A DNA stretch of 64,000 bases from Strix aluco (Eukaryota; Chordata; Aves; Strigiformes; Strigidae). Positions 13,018-27,673 of the stretch are shown one piece after another. A program made the translations under genes and the position numbers. A model generated the notes under the pieces. It ran no database searches and had not been told where the DNA came from. It saw only the letters and a program-made list of their open reading frames with translations. Location: contig NC_133931.1 of the NCBI RefSeq assembly GCF_031877795.1, positions 24,984,264 through 25,048,263 of the forward strand. Direction: 5' to 3'. Every line of letters begins with the position of its first letter. Position 1 is the stretch's first letter.

Positions 13018-14582
13018 GGGTTGCTGATGCCATAATTATCTTGAAATGGTTGCATTGCTTTTTTATTGGATTAGCATTAAAAGCCCAAATACGAGCTTTC
13101 TGTGGGATGCTTCAGTGTAATTAGATGTTAGAAGACATCTGAATGTATATATACCAGGGCAGAAGCTAACTCAATCCACTGCTTATGAGCAGGCAACAGT
13201 GTCACTTTGTCATCTCTGGATTGCATAGAGTCACCGCGCAAGTCCTAAGCTGGAATTTAGGGTTGCCAGTGAGCATGGGTCTATTTAAGGTCACTTAGGA
13301 CAGGAGCTGAACAAAGGATTAATACGAGTCTGACAAAAATCATGTTTGAAAATATATTTATTCTGTCAGATTTCATGAGTGGTAGCTATTGCTCCATTCA
13401 AGCTGAATGATAGTGTTCAGCGTGCACACTTACTCATCCTGACAGCTAACAAGATAAACATGTCAGCATGTGATTTGCCAAATATTTTCCTGTGGAATTC
13501 AGGCAGGAGTTGCCAACAGAGCTGGCTTTCGAGCAGAGGGACTGAGGCATTCAAGTATGCACACATGCCATGCACAGCAAATAAACCTACACCCAACCTG
13601 CAAGGGACCATTTCCACCACACCAGCCAAAACTTAGGTTTGATGGTGGTCTTCAGCTCTGCTCACTGTGATACTCTCCTGACCCTTTAGTAAATATGCAA
13701 AAATCCCAGTTTTGTGGCACAAGATAATTGCAAGGCGAAGATCTGATATTCATGCAAGCTCAACAGATGCAAGGAGCTGGGCATTCTTCATCAGGCTTTG
13801 GCAGAAGTGGATGCAAAGGGCAATACTAGCAGGCCCCAAATTGGCTTTACCTTTCATTGTGGGATAATTCTTCCTGGAGACTGAGCTCATGACCTTTATC
13901 ATAGCAAGTTTTATTTACAGATTGGGAAATGGCAGGGTGTCCTTTAAGATGAAAGGAATCAAACCACAAGGGGGAAAAAAAAGAAAGATTTTGCAGAAGC
14001 AAAAGATCTGACTGGAGAACTGTTTAGAGAAGTCTGTATAAACAGACCTGTTAGGCTGATATCTCACATTTTAGCCACAGCTTTTTGGAGCCTTTAACTA
14101 GATAATGAAGGGATTTTTAGGCTTTGGACTCCCCAGTGCATCTATCTTTTAAAACACCGCATCTATTTCTTCATGTGTTTGCAGCTGACTCCAGTGTAAT
14201 TTCTCCTTGCCTTCCCTGTTTTATGTTGTCTCTCTCTCCTCTTACTGGTTACCAGCAGGTAACAGCCACTGCTCTAATATTTTTTGTCCTGAAGATGCTC
14301 AGAAGCATTTTGCAGCCTCCTGGCTTCATCCCAGTGTCTATTACCATCTATGAAAGAGGATTAATTGTTATGTTGTTAATAACGGCCCTGTGTGATGGGT
14401 AGGGATGATGTTGCACCACAGAAAATAATCCAGGCTCAGCAAGAGGCAGGTGACCATTGCAGGAACAGAGGAGAGATGTCCCCTGCTAGCCCCAGCCCCA
14501 CTGCATGTTGCACAGCATGGAGTGGTGATCAGCCCATGCCAGGCATCTGGCCAGGGCCTCGATAGCCTGGCCCATTACCAGA

Positions 14583-14600
14583 AGTCCCCCTGGTAGCCCA
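14583..14600 (-). promoter_or_regulatory. CTCF-like motif
   Basis: Read on the minus strand the sequence is tgggctaccagggggact, close to the consensus TGGCCACCAGGGGGC. It is the best of the three CTCF-like matches in this window. It lies in the GC-richer 14.4-17.5 kb zone, 20 kb downstream of the CPQ 3' end. Motif evidence only. Confidence 0.4.
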
Positions 14601-15244
14601 AAGTGGGACCCTGGAGTCCAGGTTGGGCACCACCATGCTGCAGTTCCTGGTGAAACCCAGAGGGAAGGATCCACTGCTCTCCCACGACAGTTTAGAGGAT
14701 GCTCAGGAGAGCAGGGTCCCCTTCCCTCCATTCCCCAGGAGAGACATCAGCATGAAGTTTGTGGGAAAGGCCATAATGTCTCCAGAAAAGCACAAGTAAA
14801 GGTCTGATATGAGGAGAACTCCTACTGCATCAGGTTGTGCCAGAGAAAGGGATCTCCTCTCTCAAGCTGCCTCCTAAGGACAGCACTGGGATGATGGGCA
14901 AACCACTGGCTTTCCCCTTCATGGCTTGCCCTCACAACAACTGCCTATGTTTTAAGCTGAATCCACTGCACCAATGATTTTACTGAAAGAAATCTTTAAA
15001 TAACAACAAAAACTTACATATTATAGCAAAGAAGAACTAGGAGGATAAATTATGATTTCTTTAATGCTCAACTGTTCTCAAAGGTGCAAATCTCTCATAA
15101 ACACTGCTGGTGGTTAATGAACAATGCACCTTTCAGGCAGCCTGATGTGGCCACCATTGGTATTGCTCATAGAGGAGTAAAGGTTCCTGGCATCCTACAG
15201 ACATGAAATAAAAATAGTTTGCATTTCTACAAGTAGGAAAGACT

Positions 15245-15375
15245 TGAGCCTCATAATCCTGCTGTGAGGTGTCTCCAGCTGAGGGAGGAGGGGATCAAGC
15301 TTAACCACCTGCCCATGGCCACACAGGAGAGGATGGAGCAGAAGTGAACAGTGCTCTGCTGGCCACCTGTCTGAG
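15245..15375 (+). mobile_element. MIR-like SINE remnant
   Basis: The order of elements matches the MIR consensus: tcataatcctgctgtgaggt (MIR: 'aatcctcacaacaaccctgtgaggt'), then a purine-rich segment, then cttaaccacctgcccatggc-cacacagg (MIR: 'ttaagtgacttgcccaaggtcacacagc'), then ggatggagcagaagtgaac ('gtggcagagctgggattcgaac'). Divergence is high, as expected of an ancient amniote SINE. Confidence 0.6.
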
Positions 15376-18300
15376 CTACTCACCTGCATCTCCCTCCAAC
15401 TCCACTGGCTCATCTATATCCCACTATACATTTGTCAATGGGTACTAAAGTAGTCAGTGAAATAAAAATTAGCCTGTCTATAAGGATCTCCTAGTTCCTA
15501 GTAGTTTTTGGCTTAGCTTGCTTCTGAAATACTTCCATCAGCATTTTAGTGGAAGATGCCTTCAAAGGAGCTCACCCTCTGCATCATTTGTAACAGTCCT
15601 AAAAAGACACATGACTCTCGTTCCTTGCCTGTACAGTTTCCCTCCATCCCACCCATCATTTCAAGTGTTCACGCCACTACCCCAAAGACACATCCCACAC
15701 CCTGACCCAGCTTTGCTGTGGCTGTGCTGCAAGAGTGCCTCCGCAGTGCCCCAGAGGCCAAACCCAACACATTGTCTTCACCATGCTCTTGAGGGTGTCA
15801 TGACAGAGTCCGCCCTTTCAGCCTCCCCTTTGACTGCTGCCTGCAAGAAAAACGCCCACTGCACCCCCATACAGGAGGCCCAGGTGATGATTGCTCCACT
15901 GAAGTAATGTGTGAGCTACCTCAATGGAGTTATGTCTGCAAACCAGAAAATTCTGGAACTGGCCAGCTCTGCAAGACTGCCCACCATCCCCTATTTTTGA
16001 TCTTGATTAACCAGAAGACGGCATGCAGAAGTATTCCAACAGCAGCTAGATTTGCATATGGACTTCAGACTGTACTGGCATCTCTGACTTCTATTGATAC
16101 ATCCTGGCCACCTCTTTTCATTCCTCTGACCCACTCAAATGCTGATACACTGCAGTGCGGTGTAGGTATATGGTCCCATAAAACAAGTAAAAAGTGCTGT
16201 TTTATCTCAAAACCAGGCACTGGTTAGCCTGGTCTTCAGTATGTGTTAGAAAACCAGTTCAGAACAGGCGGTCTCATCTCAAAATGCCATATTTGCTCCT
16301 CTTTGGTGGACAGATTGGCCCCTGTGGATACCAGTAGTTTTTGGACAGTTGGCATGCCCTTGCTCTACAGGTTTCCTTTTCCAGCCCTTCTGTGACTGAC
16401 CACTGGTAAAGACATCATGCTGAGGAGAGAGAGGTTTCTCCCATCTCCTCTCAGCCTGCTGCTGGCTAGAGAGGGGTGAGGGCTAAAGCCTTGAGCAATG
16501 TCTTTGGTCAGTCAGTGGAAACCAAAGGTCCTAGGGATGACTGAGCCCCTCAGGCCCTACCTTGGACCAGCCATAAGACCACCCTCTGCAGAAAACGGTC
16601 ACAAGATCCCAGGAACCCAAGCAATGGAAAGATCTTGGGGTATAGGCAGAGGCAAGGGACTTTCCTACAAGCTGAAAGGTGTGCTTTGGATGTGTTTTTA
16701 TTTGGGGTGTTTCTATCAATTGAGAATTCCTTTATTTGGAAACAGACCTGGAAGACTCAAAAGGACTGTGGGAGAGCATGGTGGCCCTGAGGACCTTGGG
16801 ATCTTCTGGTGGACATTAACTCTCATGCTTGGCTGGATGCTGCTCTCCCAAGACTGGTGTGAGTGCTTTTCCTTTGCCCAGAAGGAGAGCTGAGGCATTT
16901 ACATTGTACAGTGCAGACATTTGGGCAAATCTGCAGGAACATGAGCGTAAGTGCAGACAGCAATGGGGAGAGGGGTGCAGAGGCTGTTGGGTGAGACAGG
17001 ACAAACAACCACCTTTAAGGTCCAGACAGAGGTGTGTGTTGATGAGATTCTGATTCCACTCCCTGTGCCAATAGAGACTCGGGAGGGGGAGCACAGAGAA
17101 GAAGGGCTTTGCAGGGAGGTTGAGGGCCTGGTGGTACCTAGAGGGGCAGTGTGAACACTGCATACCCTCACTTGGGTATGGTCTATCTGTCCTCTAGGCA
17201 CAATCTCTGCTCATAAATTTCTTCCTCAGCTTGCTCTAGTAGTTGGATACAAGGCATCCGCTTGACAGAGCAGCCGTGGCTGAAGGCTTTGCCTCTGCTG
17301 GTGGCAGTGATGGCTTATAAGACCAGCCTTTTGGGGGCAAAGAGGTTGTGTCCAGCACCTCTGCAGAGGATGGAAAGCAGCTTGTGTCCCTTTCCTGTTT
17401 CTCCTGTAGGATAAACCAACACTCTGGCTTTTCATTTGATCCACTGGTATTTCTGAAGGAATTTACACAGCCTTTAATGTGGGTTGTTTCCCTGAGTTAA
17501 ACTGAAAAGGACTATAAACTGAGGCTCTGCTTGTAACAGAAATCAAGCTTCAATAGAGATCTATGGAAATACACTCTGATGTGTGCAAAGGGCACAGACT
17601 CTTGTAAAAAAAAAATCCTTGAATTGGTTCGTGCCAGCATGGTTTTGGTCCGCCCTGAGGGTGCAGGTGTTTAGTCCCAGGACAGTGCAGTGGGGTGCAG
17701 GGCTCCTCCTCAATGCTTGCACAGAGTCCCAGAGAGAGAGAGGAGGCGAGGCTGTGCAGAGGGCTTTGACAGTGTTTCTGGGTGTTTTTTATCTGGTCAT
17801 AATAGATGATGAATTGGATACCAAGCAAAGTTAACAGGAATAGCTCAAAGTTTGTGGCTGTTCAGGCGCTGGAGAACCACCCATCAGCTCCCATTGCACT
17901 GTGCTCAGATCTACCCCCACGGCTCAGCGAGGCAGACAGTAACATACCTTGTAATTACAGGCTGCAAACAAACAGTGCAAGATGACAAACAGGGAAAAGT
18001 ATAGCCTATCAGAAGCAACTCAAATCACAGCTGTAAATATGATTGAAATGTAGTTTAAAATTCAGAGATTCGTTGTAACTCTAAATGCAGTGGTAATGTG
18101 CTATATTATATTTGTAATTTTACCATAATGTAATTTAATGCTAGGCTATTTTTCAGTATTTCAAGACACTGTCAAAAGGGTGAGCTAAATAAAGGAAAAA
18201 AACAATATAGTGGAAAATTTCAAAGAAATGTAACATTTAAAAAGAAAATTCTACACACCAAAATTAAAAAAAAAAAAAGGTTGAAAATGAATTTATGAGT

Positions 18301-21300
18301 TATCTCCTGAATGCATTAGAATAGATAATATCAGAGGAGTTTTACCTTTCAACTCTCTCTTCTACTTCCTCATTGTTTGAAAAGTTAGTGAGAGGGGAAT
18401 AAAAGAGAGCAGAATCTCATAGCCCAAAGATTTACTCTGTCACATTCAATGACAGAAGAAAGATGGGGAAAAAAAAAAGAAATAATAAAAACCATTTAAG
18501 TCTCAAATTTGGAAACACATAAATGTTTGTTTAGGGGGATTCCCCTTCCCTCCCAAACTTTAGAAGGAAACGAATTCTTTTGATAAATGTCATTCCTTCT
18601 TTGGGGAAAAAAAGAAAACGATTCATACATAGAATTTCTACCAGGTCCAGTTGTAACATCTTTGCTATTTGAAGTGGTATGTAATCAAACTGCATTCTTA
18701 CATTCATTTATGTATATTTATGTCATACAGGGTATGCACCCTTGAACTTAGCTATTCACATACAAGAATATCAGCTGATATCAGGTTAATTTATTTTACA
18801 TCATCTTGTAGTGATATTTCATTAACAGATCATTTAAAAAAAGAGGACTATCTTGACAAATAAAATGAGAACCGGTTATAGAGATCCCGCTGAAATTACA
18901 AACTGAAAAGGATTCATGTGCGTGGAAAGTAACACAGCCCAGGAAGAGGAGATGATGAACCTCTACAATGCATGAAAATGGAGCTATTTTGCAGGAAAGT
19001 CATTCCACAGCAATTTCTCTTTATAGGCATGTACTGTGCAAGTCAGGAAGTACACAGTGTGAAGCTTGCACTGCAATTTTTTTCTACTCATCATTCCTGA
19101 AACAGTGTTCAAATCGATGGTGTTTTAGATTTCTAATCAGTATTCCTTGTGCGTTAGTTAAAAAAAGAAAAAACACAAACCCACAACAGTTAGTGGATGT
19201 TTAACTATATGTTTAATTACCGAGTTTCAGTTCCAAAACCCAAGGCCTGATGTGAAGGTTGAGCTAAGGTCCTATTGAAGTTAATGAAATGTTTGTCTAA
19301 GTAAAAAACCCAGGGCTAGCTCTGAAGGTGGGGTGCAAACTGGGAGCTAAGTTTATATCACATCTGCTTACTCTTACAGGTATGGCCAATTGTATATGCA
19401 ATTCCTGTTTGGACAGGGGGTAGCCTGATATAGCAAGCACACAAAGCACAGGTGTTTTCTTCCTTTCATAACTTTAATACTGCTAGTGCTGGATTTTCTG
19501 CATGGCATTTACATGCACATACATACACAGACTTACTGTACCAGAGAACTCAAAGTTTTACTGGTGACTCACAGGTATCTACATGAATTACAGTTTATTA
19601 TAATAATTAGGATCTCCAGATCTACTCTGATTTTGAGTGCAGGTGTGGGAAGGAGATGAAAGTTTATTGTTTCAAATTACATTAACTTTCAATGCATTTT
19701 GGTAGGAGCAGTATGAGAAGACTGGGTTAATTCTGCCAAGATTTTTAATACCCTCCCTAATGCAATTAATATGTTAGAGCTGTGAAAAACAAACAAACAA
19801 ACAGAAAATGTTGTCAGAAGTTGGACAGAGTGAGTGGGGAGAGAAACCTTTCCCAGGTCAGTCTCTTGGCATTCCTACTGTGAAATAAGCCATAGCCAGT
19901 CAACTGAAAATGTTCACTCTGTACACCAGATTCCAGTTCATTTTTAATGTTCGGCATTATTAACAGACTATGGGTCCATTTATTTAATCATAATTAATGC
20001 CACTTGTTCCTTCTTTAAAGAATTTATCGTTCATTTGGCAGTTACTGCTTAGATTTCAGTGCACATGTAAAACATCATGTGTTTTATAGATCTCCAGTAA
20101 GATCTGCCTGTATTTCCAACTGCGGCACAGGTCAAGCAAAGTTTTGCTGTGCATTGTTACTTCTCAAATAAATTAAAACCTCAGAATTGTTTTAAAATGT
20201 GTAGGCAATCCAAAAAATGGGACAAACTTTGGATTTTGAGACAACCTGAATTCTAGGAGATTGGATTAAGGAAAGCTTTGCTTGAGAATCATTATTAGTT
20301 GCTGACAATGCAATAATTCTTAGATGTAGCAGTGAGATTTAGGCCTCCCTCAGTGAAGGGCAACAAAGCTGCATGGAGGGTGTGCTCTGTTCCTTCTCTG
20401 AAGTGCTGCAAAAGAAACTGAAAGAAGTAAAAATCCTGCAATTTTCACAGCATCTTTTAGGAGCAAGTACAGTAAGAATGAAAAAGTGAGGAGTTAGTTA
20501 CTTTTATTAAACACAGCAATCAGCTTTTATTGCAGCCCGGTGTTCTTTTTGCCAGCAGTGACCAATTGTCCTTCAAGCTGATGCTTATATGTCCCTTAAT
20601 GACTCTGATATGAGAAAAAGCCAAATACAGGAGATGGAAGGGAAATTCTCTCCTTCTCATTTGTATGTGAAAAACCACCCAAACATGGTGCTGGTCCAGC
20701 TGAACACAGGGATGCTGCTGAAGGCTCTGCCCTGCTCTGTGGCTCCTTCCTGCCCACATCAGGGAGCAACAAAGACAGAAAGGTTCTTAAAGCACATCTC
20801 TGTTTACCTGAAACCAGGATTCTGTAGATGAGGGGAACTAAATGAACTAGACAAATAAACTCAGTTCTGTCTTCCCATTTAGACTCCTTTTCACAATGTT
20901 TGTCCCCACTAGTTTGCTTCTTCCAAGAACTTCTCTGTTTTCTACACTGCCTTTTACACATAGAAAAAAGTTTACTAGGCCAATCAAAACAGCTGCTACC
21001 TACCTTCAACTACTTCATTCCTATACATTAAGAAAAGGGTAATCCTATTTTGCTTTGCTAACAAAAAACTGGTTTTTGAATGCATTTAAATTAAAGCAAG
21101 TTGTGCAATTAGTAATTTCTAGCATTGTGTGATCCGATTTTTGTCAGACTTCACATTCCCTCTATATATGTACCTGTAACTGTAAGTCAGGAATGTGCCT
21201 CCATATATCTCCTTTCTACATCTAATGACTTTTATTGCAGGATCAAAAACATGATAATATTTGTAATATTCATTTGCAAGCAAAATCTGTGTTTCCCATT

Positions 21301-24300
21301 TAACATGTCTGATATAACAAACCCACATCTTATAACACTATCTTACAAATACAGAGTATTTTATACTTTGCTATATACGTCATTAACACCAATGTAACAG
21401 AGCTAAACAGGCTTGCCTTTATGTGGCTCTCAGTAACTGCCTCTTCTCCCAGCCCAGTATGACCTGTGAAATGCTTTCACATCCAGGTCTTTTTATTCTG
21501 GTGACAGAGAAGCTTTAATTGCTTTAATATCATGAGAGTTGTTCCTGAAGACCACATGCGACTGTTTTTCTATTAAAAAAGCAAAACAGTAAACAAAGAT
21601 TAACCTGGAGTAACCATTTTTACTTGCTTCCATTACTCTATGTACAAAACTGCACAGAGCAGTCCCCCTACCAGTGCTGGAGAAGAAACAATGCCAAGGA
21701 GTGGTTTTCAGATTACAAACAGGTAGGTCAGGGCCATCTCTCACATGAGTGGACTTTACACTAACACTTTACCTGCTGATCTGTCACAGTGATGACACAG
21801 GTTATCTTAGGGGTAGGGGAAAGACCGACTACTATCACTACATGCAGAGCCACAGCAGCAGCAGCAGTAGCTGCTTGCCTGCTGGAAAATAAGTCCCTTG
21901 GCCAGAAGCCCATAAACTCATATTCAGCGTTACAGTGGTCGGCCCTCAGTGGCAAACAGCATTTGCACACTCTCTGTGGGCTCTTCAGAGAGTCTCCACT
22001 TCTAGCACTGCCCAGGCACTGCAAGTAGGAGAGTGCAAATGCTGAGCCTCTGCTTCACCACAGCTGCATGATCGAACAAGTCACTTGGGTGCTGCTGGTG
22101 TCCAGGATGCCCAGACAACACACTTGGAAATTATCCCCTCTTGACAACCATTACTTTGTTTGTTGGGACAGAGGTTAGATGAATTGGGTGGAGAAATAAT
22201 GTTGGAATCAAATTTTCTCATTTCAGAAACAACCCAGGCCACAGGCACCCACACCAGCAGTCTTTTCTCAGCACTTCCAGGCACAGTTTCAGACTGCTTT
22301 TTGCCCATAGCATAGTGTTTTCAACCTTATCAAACAGTGTTTGCACATCAAACACAAGCACACCCGCCCACAAGTGCCGCAGACCCCGAGCACACCAGCA
22401 GCGGTCAGCCTTAGGGCTTATCAGCAACAGAAAGTTGCACCATAAACCTAAAATTTGCTTTGCAAATAAGTGCAAAATCTTGGGTAAAAACTGATTTCAG
22501 TGATGAGTGGATGTTTTCAGTGGTGTAAGCTGATAAAACTGACTTTGGTTTCGATTTCAAAGATGTTAGTATGACTTTGCGTCACTTTCTATAAGTCAAT
22601 GTAACTTTGCATGTTACACTGCACTGATGCAAGATCTTGTGTGGAGAAGATCTAATAGGGTGTGTATTTGAATTTAAGAATGAGTGGAGCTAGCTTACCT
22701 GTGTGCGTTCAAGATCTATGTCTGATTTTATTACATTGTCAGCTTTATGCACTCTGTAAAATACATTATAGGGTCTTCTCAATAAAACTTGAAATGATAT
22801 TGAATGTAACCGGCTTTGTGCCTTAACATATACTTCATTATCAGCTTTCCTAAGCTTCCTATGCCTTTTCAAGAAACTAGGTCTATATATAGCAACAACC
22901 TACATTCACTGAGGAACTTAGTTTTTCCACTATATCTTCTCCATGAAGCCAAGAGAAACAGGACACTAGTCTACAGGGAAATCTTAAGGGACTGGCTCTT
23001 CTCTGGGTTTTATTTTTATTTTTCATGGTTGGTTTGTTTTTTCCTAAGATACAGTCAGAATTAAAGGGATGTTTGCTGGCTGTCACCATTCAAACTCAAA
23101 GGAATCAACATGGAGGAGACAAAGTTGAAAAAAACCTCGGTAAATGGAACCTTCAAGAGCTTTGCCAGTTGCTAGTGAAACCATGCTACGTTGCACCAGA
23201 AGAAAACACCACCAAGCTGCATAAATACATTACAGTTAATATCAAGTGTTTTGAAGGTTTTACTGAAAGATGAGGACGGAGAGGAGTCTCTTGATATAAA
23301 CAGCTTGAACCACAGAGGCTGCCTGTGTTTGAAGGTAAATAGATAGCTGTTTGAACGAGGAAAGAAAAATATTTTAGTCTTAAAATACAGCTGGGCTTTT
23401 GTTGTTGTTGTGTTAAATGCTTGTTTGGTTTGAGGTCTTGTTGGGCTTTGGTAGCCAGGTCTAGGAAATGGGGAGAGGTTGGAAATAAAATACTTTTAAC
23501 AATACAATGAAAAACAATCTGTAGCATTCACAGGAGGACTTGTCTTTGTGCCAGGCACGGTCCTTTCATTTCACATATTACAAAGGAAAGACAGTAGTGA
23601 GTTTTTCTCAAGACCAAATGAAATGGTCTTGTCCCTCTGCAGACAGGGAGAGAATGCAACTTTTTGTGAAACGGTGCCAAGATGATATAGTTATTTTGAG
23701 GAAATAATTTTCAGTTTCTTGTGAAAGCTCTTGTTTTGCAGAAATCAGAGTGTTGTAACACATTGCTTTGCTTCACAGAAGTTTTGATCATCTTTTTCCC
23801 CAGACACAAAGTGCCCAGGACGTGAATGCTTGAATTCTTGCAGGCATATGAGCTTACATTATATTACTCCTGATTTAATGACTTTACATTGGCTTCCAGG
23901 AAAGTCCTGTATTGATTTTGAAGTTCTCTTTATTAACTGCCATTAAGAGACTTTCAGAGGACTTCCTACATCGTACTCTCTGATATTGTTTCTATTTATT
24001 AACTACACCATTATGTAAAATGCAGATTGGCTGGCTATTTAATTTGACCTGAATTTATGGATCCTCACAACATTAAGGGGAGATTTGTTATAAGATGCAT
24101 CTTCAAATTCAGTAGTGAGAAAACATACACCTTCCTTTTGTCTCACAGAACCACACCTTCCTTCTGCTGGGAAATGTCTCACTTCATCTGTGCAGCATCT
24201 TTTGCTTCAATCATCTACAAAAATATGAAATCATTTTTTCTAAAGATTAAAGCGTAAAAACAATCTTTGATAGACTTTTATTCCTAATAGATTAATGTAT

Positions 24301-26889
24301 AGATAGCAACCTTACATAAAAACCTTTGTGGAGATGAGAGGCAAGTCTGGACATTTCAGAACATCCTTCATAAAGAAAGGTGAAGCATAAATGCCATTTG
24401 GATTTTGTAAGCCTTCTGTGGATGTGATGTTGAGATATTGAATTTGTAGTGACATACTGAAGGCAAATAGCACAGCAATCAGAAGACCAACAAGCCTTGC
24501 CTACGCTCTCCGTACGGCAGTTTTCTTTTCACTTGTTATTCCTAGGCTGCTGCTGAAGTTCCACAAAGGCACAAACCTCAAAAGGCTGGAGAAGCAGTGA
24601 AACAGTTGGGTTTGCTTGCTTTCTTTCTTCAATTAAGAATCACTGCATGTAATGAAAATAAATCATCAACATCTCCATTTGCATGAACATCGTTTTCTCC
24701 TAGAAGATAAATTAAAGGGCAGGTTTTTTGTGCCTGAAAATTGTGCAAGCACATTGAACGCCAGTGTTATCCCACTGATAAGTTACAAGCTCCAAAGAAG
24801 TTTGCAGAGAAGATTCATTGCAAAGAAAATTTGCTCAGGGGAAATCGTGGGAAGCCCATCAATTTCAAACTTTAAAGTAAACCTTGACAAAAGACAGCAT
24901 TGACTGCATGAAACAATCCTCAGCAAAAGTAAAAAGAAAGATGAAAAGCCCTGCTACAGCAGTGTTACACACTGCAGTTTCCAACCACAGCTTTACACAA
25001 CTCTTCTGGCATCAGGGACTGTTATCCCAAATTTCCCTCGAACCAGAACTCTAATATAAGTGTACTGAGATCAGCCAATTTTCACCTACTTGGGTGATGA
25101 AGGGTAATGAACCCATAAGTTATCCATTTCTTCCATCCAGCTGGCTCAGGTTTGCTTAAAGCTGCTTTAAACTTCCAAGCCTGCCATCAGCCTGGCCCAG
25201 CTCTTGGTCCTGTAACAACATCTGAGGCAATTGCAGTGTTTCCTGGATTACAAATGCCTTACTTTTTATATAATTGTACTGAATATAGGCATTCTGTTCT
25301 TCAGCATCTTCTTCCTTTTTTCCAGCTGCCAGAATAGTTGAATGCTTCAGGTATCTTGGAGCTACATTCCCCTACTTGGGCAAAGTAAGAATTTTTCATC
25401 TTCCCATTTGTACTTAATATTTTGCCTTATACATCCCATCTTCCTAAAGATGTTTAGTTTTCTTCCACCCTAAATACAAGGCAAGAATATGTTTTTCATC
25501 CCTCGAATGTCAGCATCTCAGACTTATTGTATGTAATTGCTGGTTCTACTTTTTTAACCATTACTTTTTGATTACATTAGTGCCTACAAGAAGAATAAGT
25601 CTTCACTGCACTGCTTTCTTTTCGCTGTGTGAATTGCAAATATGTATATTATTAGTGACAGAAATTGAAACCAACTTTTATAAAAGTATTTGGAAAAAAT
25701 ATCTGAAGGCAATGAGTATTTTAAAGAGAGTTTTAGTCTCACCTTAAAGTACAAAGAAGAGCAGTTTTATACAACTAAATTCTGTTGTAATTTCCTTTAG
25801 CAAAGAGATGCAGTTAATAACCTGTATCAAATGTAGAGCTGGGGTTGGCAGGTGAAAAAGAGAGTAATTGATGTATTGGGGAGTTTGAAGACTGAGTTAT
25901 CAGTAAACTGTCTTCTTAAGCCACTGGCATTACTTCAAATTTTAACTTTAATTTATATCCTTAGAAGTCTTCAGTGTCATTACTTGTATCCACTAAGAAA
26001 ACTGAGAGGATAGTAGGTGAATTTGTAATAAAACTGAACACAGAGAGAAATCCTCTGACATTTCACTAACTTGTAAGTGCTTTATGAGGAATGGCTCCTA
26101 ATTATTTGTACTAAAGGCTCCGTAATCACCAGGAACAGAAGAAGAATATGTGAGATTCATGTAGATTTCTGTTCAGGATAATGAAGAAGGGTGGGACCTA
26201 TTTCTGGTTGCTGAATTTTCTCTGAATTGACTCCAGTAGGGCTTATTTCCTGCAGCTATAAGAAAATTACTTTGGATTAAGAATAAATTAGACACTTTTT
26301 AAAACTTACTCTGCAGTTTTATTATCCTAACTCTTATTCTTGAAAAAAAAACAAACCAAAAACCCAACACTTCAAATTTGGAATATATTCCCTGTTTCCA
26401 GGCTCATGGTATTACTATGCATGTCAGTTTTTGTATTAACCATTTCTACTTTTTCCCCTCAATGTTATTTTCTGGAAGTCTCTGTGCAGAAATAAAGAGG
26501 GAAACTTCTACAGTTTCACATGCAGATGGTCCAGTTTTTTAACCAGCAGAAAATACTCCACAACTCCAAGGTTTCATCTGGTTTGAAGTCAAAAAACCCA
26601 CCGAATTTTGGTGTCTTTTCCATTCCAAACAGTGAATCAGCCACAGTGAAGATGGACTGCAGTGGTATTCAGATTTCAGGCAATCTGGAGTATTATTGAG
26701 CTGCAAGGTTAATTCACATGCAGAGCGTAAATTAGAAGATGTCCAAACCTCCGCCGTTTTCAGGTTAAGACCGAAGATAAAAGATGCCTCATTAGAACAG
26801 TGTCCCACACCTCTGGCCACATCCAGGCTAGGAAACAGAGGTTTTTTTTTCATTTTTGACAAATTAAATGTGCACAGAAGGCATACCTT
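15376..26889. other. Gene-poor flanking DNA, no gene seen
   Basis: This starts in a somewhat GC-richer zone (to about 17.5 kb) and then becomes AT-rich. Several open frames of 80-137 codons occur on both strands (for example 15518-15907 and 16498-16893 plus, 20596-21009 minus). None shows a domain, a signal peptide with downstream body, or flanking splice sites that I could defend. Simple repeats include an AAAC run at about 19788-19803 and short A tracts near 18268-18279. Confidence 0.55.
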
Positions 26890-26995
26890 TAGGGTGTGCC
26901 AAGACCACCCAGCAAGGCAGTTACCGAAGCAGAATTAGAACTTGGGAGTTCCTGGTTTATTGTCTTAAGTTAAAACCACTAGACTGAGCTTATTC
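26890..26995 (+). mobile_element. MIR-like SINE remnant (3' half)
   Basis: The sequence ccaagaccacccagcaaggc, then agcagaattagaacttggga-gttcctgg, then aaaaccactagactgagctt follows the well-known ancient amniote SINE pattern 'ccaaggtcacacagc ... gagcnnngaatagaacccagg-agtcctg ... taaccactagac'. The match is good over about 100 bp. The 'accactagac' ending is typical of the sauropsid form. Confidence 0.7.
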
Positions 26996-27673
26996 TAAGG
27001 GGGAAAAAAAAGTGGTCAGAAAGTAAACTTTTACAGCATGGTAGTAAATTTAGAGCTTGTTAGAATGGTGGAGATTAATGGCAACAGGAGGATTTTTGTA
27101 AAAATCAGGATAACTTTGGGAAAAAGAAACAGTCTAATGTAACTGCTTGCTCTGCTACAGTGCAGAACACCCAACGCCATCTGCCCACATTTGCAAATGT
27201 TTTTAAATAAATTCCTACTGGCTTGACCAATGGTTATCTGAAGGTGAAATCTTTGTTTCTTAATATTTTAAGCCAGCGTAAATCAAAGGAACTCTGGGAG
27301 CTCTTCCTACAGTTATTTTAAACTGGGCTGATGAGTTTTTTTCCACAGATGAATCTAAAAGTGGTGTTAAAAAAACAGGTATTAATTTCACTTTGTTAGT
27401 TTACAACAATGAAGTAACAGAGGTCTTTCAAAGTTTTAGCTGGTCAGCAAAATGATTCTGCAAATAGTGCAAAACTCTTATACTTCTGTTTTAAAGGATC
27501 ATCTACTACTGTGTGACTAAACACTGTGCAATAAACAACGTTGCTACATTTGTGACTTCTCTGAAGTCTACCAGATCCTGATGTCTCACATAATCTTACA
27601 CCTCAAACTGATTTAGAAGTACTGTAGCAGCAACTCTAAGACTAACTGCTGCAGAAACACAAAGCAGTAATGT

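Larger units (their letters stand above)
7736..15244. other. Gene-poor flanking DNA, no gene seen
   Basis: Unique sequence with poly-T tracts (8565-8577 and 8733-8750), a purine-rich tract (8936-9010), a perfect hairpin (12998-13017) and a CTCF-like motif (14583-14600). The longest open frame is 164 codons on the minus strand (9508-10002), with no recognisable domain. Frames of this length are expected by chance about once in a window of this size. No promoter, splice-supported exon or RNA gene could be recognised. Confidence 0.55.
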
